DNA of 5,400 nucleotides, taken from positions 1-5,400 of the forward strand of contig CALGLY010000470.1 in NCBI GenBank assembly GCA_937959095.1, written 5' to 3'. The notes below the pieces were generated by a model. The model had not been told where the DNA came from. It was given only the letters and a program-made list of their open reading frames with translations, and did no database searches. Shown in pieces: positions 1-5,400 of this stretch. Each line of letters begins with the position of its first letter. Within the stretch, counting starts at the first letter, position 1. The position numbers were made by a program, and so were the translations under genes. The DNA is from an uncultured Saprospiraceae bacterium. Lineage in GTDB: Bacteria > Bacteroidota > Bacteroidia > Chitinophagales > Saprospiraceae.

Positions 1-1428
1 CTTGGAACTCACGCCTTGCCCCATCTCAATCGCGCCCGTACTGATGCCTACACTCGCATCGCTATACACATGCACTAGGGCGCGTGCGTTGTTCATCATC
101 GTGTTGGTGAAGGAAATACCAAAACAAATTGGCATGAACGCTAAGCCTTTTTTCGTGTATTTATGTTCGGAATTGTATTGCTCGACTTCGGCTTGGAGTT
201 GTTTGAAATTGTAACTCTTTTTCGCTTGCGACCAGCAATGCTGTGCTTCACAATCTTCTGTCTTTTGGCCGTAAGAAAACTCTTCTCCCTCCTCCAAAAG
301 ATTCGCTTCTTGTATGCGATGCGGTGCTACGCCCAACTGTCGCGCCGCATCATGGATAGCCGATTCTATGACGAACATTCCTTGCGGACCACCAAAGCCT
401 CGAAAGGCGGTATTCGGTGGCAAATTGGTACGACAAGAAAAGGCTTCGGCTTTCACATTGGGGACAAAATAGCTGTTCGTGGCATGGAATAGGGTTCTAT
501 CCAAAATAGCAGGCGATAAGTCCGCCGCTGCACCGCCATTCTGAAAGTATTTTCCTTCGAAAGCCATTATCTTATAGTCCTTATCTAGTCCTATTTTGTA
601 GCGACTTTTATAAGGGTTTCTTTTGCCTGTCATTTGCAGGTCTTCGCCACGTTCTAGGATATATTTTACAGGACGATTCGTCAAATAAGTGCCGAGTGCA
701 ACCATCGCCGCCCAAGGAGAGGCTTGATCTTCTTTACCTCCAAAACCACCGCCTATCCGATTGACATCTACTTCAATTTGATTCATCGAAACGCCCAATA
801 CTTTTGCTACAGTGCGTTGTACGGCTGTAGGGCCTTGCGTGGAACTATATATTTTTATGCTCTTATCTCCATTCGGAATCGCGTACGCGCCTTGTGGTTC
901 GAGGTAGACGTGTTCTTGTCCACCTGATTCTGCTGTTCCTTCAAAAACATGTTCGCATTTAGAAAAAGCAGCTTCCGTATCGCCTAGTTGAAAGGTCTTG
1001 GGTGCGCTCAAAAAATGCTTGCGCTCATAGGCTACTATTGGGTCGGTGATGATTTCTTTTGGCGTGATTTGTGCTGCTATTGCTTCGCAAGCTTTGTGCG
1101 CTACGACTTCCGTCTCTGCTATAATCAACAAAATCGGCATTCCGATGAAATGCACTTCCTCTTCGGCTAGTAGCGGTTCATCTGGAATTATTCCTCCAAT
1201 CTGATTTTCGCCCGGAATGTCTTTATGCGAAACGATGCGTACTACGCCCGGCATTGCCATCGCTTTTGCCGTATCAATCGCCTCTATCAAGCCATGCGCT
1301 ACTTTTGAATAATAGACTTTGGCATACAATGTCCCTGCCAATTCTGGCAAATCATCCAAATACTGCGTTCTGCCCGTTACATGTAGCGGTGCATCTACGT
1401 TGAAGGAAGTCTTTTTTTTCTTTGTCAT
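1..1428 (-). CDS. xdhB: Xanthine dehydrogenase, molybdopterin-binding subunit XdhB (C-terminus beyond window)
   Basis: This is the large catalytic subunit of a two-subunit xanthine dehydrogenase, which oxidises hypoxanthine to xanthine and urate at a molybdopterin centre in the cytoplasm. The frame is open for 476 codons from ATG at 1428 to the window edge, with no stop or frameshift when read codon by codon. Family landmarks are HVTGRTQYLDDLPE near residues 16-29 (start of the a/b hammerhead domain), GGQEH at 169-173, RIGGGFGGKE at 224-233, AFRGFGGPQG at 341-350 and EMGQGV at 468-473. Family members have roughly 750-780 residues, so about 60 percent is present; the catalytic glutamate near the C-terminus lies outside. 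The start fits because the conserved N-terminal domain begins within 15 residues. There is no clear Shine-Dalgarno sequence. The gene begins 8 bases after the stop of the small membrane gene. The name follows the Rhodobacter convention; in E. coli the Mo subunit is called XdhA. Other molybdenum hydroxylases of this family are possible, but the XdhA partner fits xanthine dehydrogenase. Confidence 0.95.
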   Translation of the reverse strand, partial: MTKKKKTSFNVDAPLHVTGRTQYLDDLPELAGTLYAKVYYSKVAHGLIEAIDTAKAMAMPGVVRIVSHKDIPGENQIGGIIPDEPLLAEEEVHFIGMPILLIIAETEVVAHKACEAIAAQITPKEIITDPIVAYERKHFLSAPKTFQLGDTEAAFSKCEHVFEGTAESGGQEHVYLEPQGAYAIPNGDKSIKIYSSTQGPTAVQRTVAKVLGVSMNQIEVDVNRIGGGFGGKEDQASPWAAMVALGTYLTNRPVKYILERGEDLQMTGKRNPYKSRYKIGLDKDYKIMAFEGKYFQNGGAAADLSPAILDRTLFHATNSYFVPNVKAEAFSCRTNLPPNTAFRGFGGPQGMFVIESAIHDAARQLGVAPHRIQEANLLEEGEEFSYGQKTEDCEAQHCWSQAKKSYNFKQLQAEVEQYNSEHKYTKKGLAFMPICFGISFTNTMMNNARALVHVYSDASVGISTGAIEMGQGVSSK

Positions 1429-1436
1429 AGCGTTTC

Positions 1437-1715
1437 TTATCGCGTGTCTTTGTCTTTTTTTATTTCTTCAATTTGGTTTAAAAGTTGGTCTCTATACATT
1501 AAAAATCCAATTAAAGTCAGTCCAAAAATAAGTGCTAATAAGTGGAATTTTTTAATGGCTTTACACAAATTAATCCCTGAAATAAGAGAAATACAATCTG
1601 CTTTTTCGTTTGTTTCATATGTTAAACTGACCATTGAATTAACTGCCATAAATTCAAATAATAGTATTCCAATTATTAGTAAAATTAAGATTATTATGTA
1701 GGTCGTTTTTTTCAA
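1437..1715 (-). CDS. Small two-helix membrane protein of unknown function, TTG start
   Basis: I do not recognise this 92-residue protein. It starts with two lysines, followed by a very hydrophobic helix at about residues 6-23. A loop of roughly 34 residues with two cysteines (C41 and C51) follows, then a second hydrophobic helix at about 58-74 and a charged tail rich in Lys, Glu and Asp. The positive start and charged tail suggest that both ends are cytoplasmic and the cysteine loop is outside, where a disulfide could form. The start is TTG at 1715: an in-frame TAA lies directly before it, and the next ATG (codon 23, at 1649) would delete the first helix. The gene lies 63 bases after the methyltransferase stop and 8 bases before xdhB, so it could be co-transcribed with either. 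Its base composition is AT-rich like the R-M genes and unlike xdhB, suggesting it arrived with them. It could be a spurious reading frame, but the well-formed two-helix topology argues for a real gene. Confidence 0.6.
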   Translation of the reverse strand: MKKTTYIIILILLIIGILLFEFMAVNSMVSLTYETNEKADCISLISGINLCKAIKKFHLLALIFGLTLIGFLMYRDQLLNQIEEIKKDKDTR

Positions 1716-1759
1716 TTATTCTTGTTTTCTGTTTTTATAGAATGGCTTAAATAGCTGCG

Positions 1760-1790
1760 TATGAAGAGGCGGGCATCTTTATGCTTCATA
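1760..1790. repeat. Short inverted repeat spanning the methyltransferase stop codon
   Basis: TATGAAG at 1760-1766 and CTTCATA at 1784-1790 form a perfect 7-base stem around a 17-base loop. The right arm covers the last methyltransferase codons, and the stop at 1781-1779 is in the loop. The loop includes the GC-rich patch GGCGGGC at 1769-1774, which stands out in AT-rich surroundings. It could slow or end transcription after the R-M genes, but the stem is weak and no T-run follows on the minus strand. Confidence 0.25.
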
Positions 1791-3329
1791 AATACATTGT
1801 TGAGCGCAATATGCTCTCACAATTCTATTTATTTCTACCATATTTTTTTCTTCATACGATTTTAATAATTTGGAAATAGTATCATAGTTTAAAGATTTTA
1901 ATAATGGAATTCTAAGTTTTTTTAAGGTTTGAGATTGATAACGTGGCAATCCTCCATTCATTCTAATACCAATTTGAGATAGTTGGTTTTTAACAAATTC
2001 AGACATCAATAAACAGGCTAATAGTTTTAAATTATCAATATCCTCATGCGTTATATAATAGATGTTGTGATGTGGATAATAATTACCTCGGTCTATAAAC
2101 AAGAATTTACTTCCAGATAAATCGGGTAATAATAATTTAGGGGTTCTTACTAATTCCAATTTTATTTTGTCTATTGTCTTAAACCAATTATTAGGATTTT
2201 TTTTAGCGATATGACGTTTTTCTAAAATCGTTTTATTGGCATACAAATAGTTTTTTAAATGCGGATAATCGTCTAATTTACATAACTCTCCACCTTCAAA
2301 AGGATTAATTACATAACTATTATCCCATGAAATTTCATCGCCTTTGAGTGCCTTTGATTTTAAAATAGGAACTAATCTACTTTTTTCTATCCCATTAATT
2401 TCCGAACTATGTTTTATGAATACTTTATCGGCTCCAGTTGCAACTCCAATTCCAATTTTAAACCCTTGTTCCAAGATACTTGAAAGCGCATCTTGGTTGA
2501 TATTGTAATCTAAAAATAAATTCGACCAAGAGTCATTTTGGGGAGGGATTATTTTTCTCAATTTTATATTTTGGAAATCAACTTCTTTTGACTTTGTTTC
2601 AAAGTAATAGGTAAATTCTTCCTTTTCTTTAGTAATTGTAGAAATGCAAGGATAGGCAATTACCGCTTCATCAAAAGGGGTTGATTTTTCAATATTAATT
2701 AATTTTTGGAGGTGAAATTCTTTTGCTATTTTTTTACGAAGTAACTGTCCATATTGGTTATAAAGCCACCTGTTCGAACAAATAAAGGATAGTTTACCAG
2801 TAGGGCTTAAAATATTTAGTGATTTTTCATAAAATAATATATATATATCAGCTCTGAACTTGAAAGTTCTGAATTGTTGTTTATAGCGTTTTTTGGCTTG
2901 AGATTCAATTAATTCGTGTCTTATATATGGAGGATTTCCTACTATACAATCCTTTTTTTTGAAGGAATCGATTTCTAAATAATTACCATTATAGAATAGG
3001 TTGTTTTTTATTTTATCAGAATCATAACCCCGATTTTCTATGACATTTTTTATATTATATGTTAATTGGTCAAAGGTCTCTTTTTTTAATTCTATAAAGG
3101 AAACATTGTTGTTGAGTGCTTCAAAAAAATCAAAGTCGAACTTCTTCGATGATTTAATTAATCTATTAATTATTTCGGTAGCAAATACTCCAGTTCCAGC
3201 GGAAGGTTCAAGTATGCTTACATCTTTTAGGTTACTATTTTCGGTGTAGCCAACTTCATTCAAAATGAAATGAACGACATCTAAATTAGTAAATACTTCT
3301 CCATGTTCTCTGCCCTTTTTTCTATTCAT
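1779..3329 (-). CDS. Type II N6-adenine DNA methyltransferase, gamma class, XhoI/PaeR7I-type R-M system
   Basis: This enzyme should transfer a methyl group from S-adenosylmethionine to adenine in the recognition site, protecting host DNA from the endonuclease encoded just upstream. Counting from ATG at 3329 (516 residues), motif X is GEVFTN at 10-15, the SAM-binding motif I is EPSAGTGVF at 41-49, the catalytic motif IV is NPPY at 132-135, and a TaqI-type specificity segment GVATGADKVF lies at about 295-304. NGGLPRYQ at 458-465 is a C-terminal signature of this class. The order X-I-IV-specificity domain is the gamma arrangement. Two longer starts exist, ATG at 3350 (523 residues) and 3374 (531 residues). 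I prefer 3329 because it overlaps the endonuclease stop by only 8 bases and conserved sequence begins soon after it, but the related M.PaeR7I is, as I recall, about 530 residues, so the longest form is not excluded. Base composition is strongly AT-rich. The CTCGAG target is inferred from the partner enzyme. Confidence 0.93.
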   Translation of the reverse strand: MNRKKGREHGEVFTNLDVVHFILNEVGYTENSNLKDVSILEPSAGTGVFATEIINRLIKSSKKFDFDFFEALNNNVSFIELKKETFDQLTYNIKNVIENRGYDSDKIKNNLFYNGNYLEIDSFKKKDCIVGNPPYIRHELIESQAKKRYKQQFRTFKFRADIYILFYEKSLNILSPTGKLSFICSNRWLYNQYGQLLRKKIAKEFHLQKLINIEKSTPFDEAVIAYPCISTITKEKEEFTYYFETKSKEVDFQNIKLRKIIPPQNDSWSNLFLDYNINQDALSSILEQGFKIGIGVATGADKVFIKHSSEINGIEKSRLVPILKSKALKGDEISWDNSYVINPFEGGELCKLDDYPHLKNYLYANKTILEKRHIAKKNPNNWFKTIDKIKLELVRTPKLLLPDLSGSKFLFIDRGNYYPHHNIYYITHEDIDNLKLLACLLMSEFVKNQLSQIGIRMNGGLPRYQSQTLKKLRIPLLKSLNYDTISKLLKSYEEKNMVEINRIVRAYCAQQCIYEA

Positions 3330-4059
3330 CCTCCTTGCTTTTAAATTCATTGAGCTGTCCCAAAAGGTGTCCAATAAATGCGTGTAAGAATGATTCTATA
3401 GAAATATCAGTCGAAACATCCCCATAAGAATAATCACTTTTCGACCAAAGCAAACAACAATGATTGTAATGTCTTTCAAGAATTAATTTCTGACAAAGGA
3501 TTTTATATCTATCTAAGTACGAGCCTCCAACAAATTCATTAAATACTTTAAAATGTGGCTCGTTTATCCTTACTGGAGATGTTGATTTAATAGATTTTTC
3601 AACTACCATTAAATACCCAACCCAGGGCGCTACTTGATTTGGATAAGCTTTTTCTCTAAATGCAGTCCATAAATCAATGGCACTTCCTAGTGATTCTTCC
3701 GTTCTATTATTAAAATTATTGCCAAACGATCCCACTTGAGATTTTAACTCGACTACAGAGATTAACTTTTTATTTGGAGAGATAATTAATAAATCCCAAT
3801 CCTTGGTAGGTCTAAAGTAACCAGGAATATGATTTCCTTTCGTGAATATACAGCTTTTAGGAATTCCAATGTCAATAGCAACTAATGATAGCAATTCAAG
3901 AAATCCGTCAAGTTGTTTTCCACCTGTTACGGCACTTCTATTACCTGAATCTTTAATTGTTTTAGCTTTTTGGTCTTTCTTTTGTTTATTTCGAGTATCC
4001 CAAAATGTATTTATTGCGTCTTGAATATTCGGACTATATTTTTCAATATCAATTTTCAT
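3322..4059 (-). CDS. Type II restriction endonuclease, XhoI/PaeR7I family (predicted CTCGAG)
   Basis: This is a 245-residue DNA endonuclease closely resembling XhoI and PaeR7I, which are about the same length and cut C^TCGAG. The PD-(D/E)XK active site can be read as D89 in KDWDLLI followed by E104-L-K106 in VVELKSQ. Other strongly family-like stretches are AVTGGKQLDGF at 43-53, PGYFRPTKDWD at 79-89, FGNNFNNRTEESLGSA at 112-127 and INEPHFKVFNEF at 165-176. The frame is full length with no visible lesion, so the enzyme is probably active or recently active. The ATG at 4059 lies 68 bases after the xdhA stop; an AT-rich leader without a Shine-Dalgarno sequence precedes it. The 3' end overlaps the methyltransferase gene, so the two are probably translated together from one message. 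Site specificity is inferred from the family and could have drifted. Base composition is much more AT-rich than the flanking xdh genes, a sign of transfer. Confidence 0.95.
   Translation of the reverse strand: MKIDIEKYSPNIQDAINTFWDTRNKQKKDQKAKTIKDSGNRSAVTGGKQLDGFLELLSLVAIDIGIPKSCIFTKGNHIPGYFRPTKDWDLLIISPNKKLISVVELKSQVGSFGNNFNNRTEESLGSAIDLWTAFREKAYPNQVAPWVGYLMVVEKSIKSTSPVRINEPHFKVFNEFVGGSYLDRYKILCQKLILERHYNHCCLLWSKSDYSYGDVSTDISIESFLHAFIGHLLGQLNEFKSKEDE
3327..3337 (-). promoter_or_regulatory. Stop-start overlap and Shine-Dalgarno-like AAGGAGG at the endonuclease/methyltransferase junction
   Basis: On the minus strand the junction reads AAGGAGGATGAATAG. The methyltransferase ATG (3329-3327) sits five bases before the endonuclease TAG (3324-3322) in another frame. 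The purine-rich AAGGAGG abuts the ATG with no spacer, too close for ideal ribosome placement. It may be chance from the Lys-Glu codons of the endonuclease tail. The overlap itself supports translational coupling. Confidence 0.4.
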
Positions 4060-4127
4060 ATTAATAGTTTAGCAGGATAAATTTAATCATTCCTGTGCTA
4101 TTTATTTTCTCTTTCCTTGTACCCAAC
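4060..4127 (-). promoter_or_regulatory. AT-rich leader between xdhA and the endonuclease gene, with a bulged inverted repeat
   Basis: This 68-base spacer is the only non-coding room upstream of the R-M genes. It holds an inverted repeat: on the plus strand AGCAGGA at 4071-4077 pairs with TCCTGTGCT at 4091-4099 apart from a two-base bulge, with 13 bases between the arms. No T-run follows on the minus strand, so it is a poor terminator. A TAAATTTA stretch at 4078-4085 resembles the Bacteroidota -7 element TAnnTTTG except in its last base, but I see no well-spaced -33 element. It could be an R-M promoter or operator, or chance. Confidence 0.3.
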
Positions 4128-4135
4128 CTACCCAA
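4120..4135. repeat. Seven-base direct repeat at the xdhA stop
   Basis: TACCCAA occurs at 4120-4126 and again at 4129-4135, two bases apart, so the minus strand reads TTGGGTAGGTTGGGTA. The first minus-strand copy carries the last xdhA codons and most of the TAG stop. It lies where GC-rich xdhA sequence gives way to the AT-rich block. It may be a small slippage duplication or a scar of the insertion, or chance. Confidence 0.35.
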
Positions 4136-5400
4136 TAATCTCCCCAAGCTCCAACTCCTCCGCTTTCACCGCCATAAATTGAGCAATAAAAAGCTGTCGT
4201 GCCAAAAGTCGCTTGTATTCGGCAGAGCCTCGCGCATCACTTATGGGAGAAATTTCTTCATTTAAGAAAACAATCGCTTCTCGAATCGTAGGTTCCGTAA
4301 TCGCTTTTCCTTGCAAAAAGGCAGCCGTTTTATGCAAATAAGTCGGAATTGGTCCTACACCGCCCACCGCTAAATGTGCTGCTTGAATGCGGTCTTTTTC
4401 TAGGTCAAATTTAGAAGCAAGATTGACGCTGGCAATATCAAAGTATTTCCGTTGGCTTACCTTTTCAAAATGAAATTTGGAGGAAGCAGTAGGAATCTCA
4501 AACTGAATTTTTTCCAGTATTTCCCCTTCTTTCAAGTCAATTTGCTTGTAGCCTTTGTAAAACTCTTTGAGGGCTAGGCTTCTTCTTTTACCGTCTTTTT
4601 CTAAGATAATTTGACTATTCAAAGCCAATAAAAGAATCGTGAAATCGCCGATAGGGGAGGCATTGACGAGATTGCCGCCAATGGTCGCCATATTGCGAAT
4701 TTGTGTAGAAGAAAGCAATTTGAAAATATAATCAGAATCGGGCAGCGCGCTTTTGAAAATTTCGGAACGATACAAATCGCCCATCGTGAGTGCTGCACCA
4801 AAGGTACATACGCCATCCTCAATTTCAATCTGCTTCATGGACGCTTGGTCGTAGACAGGCAATGCCTCCGTTTCGTACATCGCCCAGGGGCGTTGAACGT
4901 ATAAATCCGTACCGCCACCGAGTTTGACGCTTCCATTATGCGCTGTTTCTTCGGTTTTGATGGCTTCCAATCGCTTCGGAATATCCGCGAAATAAGCAGG
5001 GATATAGTTTTGTGCAAGCAAGCTTGGAATGCTTAGTTTAGGCATATCCGCTTTTACCTGATTAATGATTAATTCGGCTGCTCGTTCTATACCTTTATAG
5101 CCTGTGCAACGACAAATATTACCATCCATAGCGGCAGTGATGCCTTCCAAAGAAACGGTTTCGGACGACAATAAATAGCCCGTCAGCGAGACCACAAATC
5201 CAGGCGTACAAAAGCCACATTGCGTTCCATACGCATCCACCATCGCCTTTTGTACAGGAGAAAGTTCCTCCATATTCAAGCCTTCAATCGTGACGATGTG
5301 CTTGCCTTGCACATTCACCAAAGGTGTGATGCAAGAGGTCATGGATTGATAAAACATTTCCTCTCCTCTGCGCTCGCCCACTAAGACAGAACACGCGCCA
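4128..5400 (-). CDS. xdhA: Xanthine dehydrogenase, iron-sulfur and FAD-binding subunit XdhA (N-terminus beyond window)
   Basis: This is the electron-transfer subunit, which carries two [2Fe-2S] clusters and FAD and passes electrons from the XdhB molybdenum site to NAD+. The frame is open from the window edge to TAG at 4128, giving 423 residues. A GTG at 5381 could start a 417-residue protein, but it is not the true start: the frame upstream reads GACSVLVGE, part of the first cluster motif, whose last cysteine is C23 in SCITPL. The second cluster domain has CGFCTPG at 61-67 and CRCTGY at 96-101. The FAD domain follows with KLGGGTDL at 159-166 and ATIGGNLVNASPIGD at 238-252. The C-terminal flavoprotein domain covers about 300-405, with HLAVGGVGPIPT at 342-353. 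The complete protein should have about 470 residues. All visible cluster cysteines are present. Normally xdhB follows directly; here about 2.7 kb of AT-rich DNA intervenes. The name follows the Rhodobacter convention. Confidence 0.95.
   Translation of the reverse strand, partial: GACSVLVGERRGEEMFYQSMTSCITPLVNVQGKHIVTIEGLNMEELSPVQKAMVDAYGTQCGFCTPGFVVSLTGYLLSSETVSLEGITAAMDGNICRCTGYKGIERAAELIINQVKADMPKLSIPSLLAQNYIPAYFADIPKRLEAIKTEETAHNGSVKLGGGTDLYVQRPWAMYETEALPVYDQASMKQIEIEDGVCTFGAALTMGDLYRSEIFKSALPDSDYIFKLLSSTQIRNMATIGGNLVNASPIGDFTILLLALNSQIILEKDGKRRSLALKEFYKGYKQIDLKEGEILEKIQFEIPTASSKFHFEKVSQRKYFDIASVNLASKFDLEKDRIQAAHLAVGGVGPIPTYLHKTAAFLQGKAITEPTIREAIVFLNEEISPISDARGSAEYKRLLARQLFIAQFMAVKAEELELGEIIG

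Noticed and set aside
2..1170. Several plus-strand open frames of 60-109 codons across the left part
   Set aside because: They lie opposite the intact xdhB frame, whose conserved motifs run throughout, and show no family resemblance of their own.
1319..1701. Plus-strand open frames opposite the xdhB start and the small membrane gene
   Set aside because: They are antisense to the better-supported minus-strand frames; their hydrophobic character mirrors the AT-rich complement.
1437..1715. The small membrane protein as a C-type regulator, toxin or antitoxin
   Set aside because: It has no helix-turn-helix, and two helices plus a cysteine loop are too little to assign a toxin role.
1437..4127. 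A transposon or integron carrying the R-M genes
   Set aside because: No transposase, integrase, terminal inverted repeats or convincing target duplication was found at the edges.
4060..4127. A rho-independent terminator after xdhA
   Set aside because: The inverted repeat is bulged, short and not followed by a T-run on the transcribed strand.
4619..5017. Open frames of 60-69 codons in other frames within xdhA
   Set aside because: They overlap the conserved FAD domain of XdhA and have no recognisable features.
4128..5381. XdhA starting at GTG 5381 as a complete 417-residue protein
   Set aside because: The frame continues upstream with iron-sulfur motif residues GACSVL, so the gene begins beyond the window.

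Overview
The window is a minus-strand gene cluster in which the two subunit genes of a molybdenum-containing xanthine dehydrogenase are separated by a compact, AT-rich segment carrying a type II restriction-modification (R-M) system. The likely host is a Bacteroidota-type bacterium. I infer this from the weak or absent Shine-Dalgarno sequences, the AT-rich spacers and the general character of the proteins; nothing in the window proves it.

Layout in transcription order, right to left. From 5400 to 4128 lies xdhA, the [2Fe-2S] plus FAD subunit, cut at its 5' end by the window edge. A 68-bp spacer (4060-4127) follows. From 4059 to 3322 is a 245-residue restriction endonuclease of the XhoI/PaeR7I family. 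From about 3329 to 1779 is its N6-adenine DNA methyltransferase, whose start overlaps the end of the endonuclease gene. A 63-bp spacer (1716-1778) follows. From 1715 to 1437 is a 92-residue two-helix membrane protein that starts with TTG and that I do not recognise. From 1428 to the left edge is xdhB, the molybdopterin subunit, which is intact at its N-terminus and runs off the window after 476 codons.

The two Xdh proteins should form one cytoplasmic enzyme that oxidises hypoxanthine and xanthine, passing electrons from the molybdenum centre in XdhB through the iron-sulfur clusters to FAD in XdhA. The endonuclease and methyltransferase should recognise CTCGAG, judging from their family. The middle block is clearly poorer in G+C than the xdh genes on both sides: sampled lines count roughly a quarter to a third G+C, against nearly half in xdhB. 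This suggests that the R-M genes, and perhaps the small membrane gene, were acquired by transfer and landed exactly between xdhA and xdhB without breaking either frame. All genes point the same way, so xdhB may now depend on transcription through, or starting within, the inserted block. No tRNA, rRNA, CRISPR array, transposase or integrase is visible, and there is no stretch above 300 bases without a gene.
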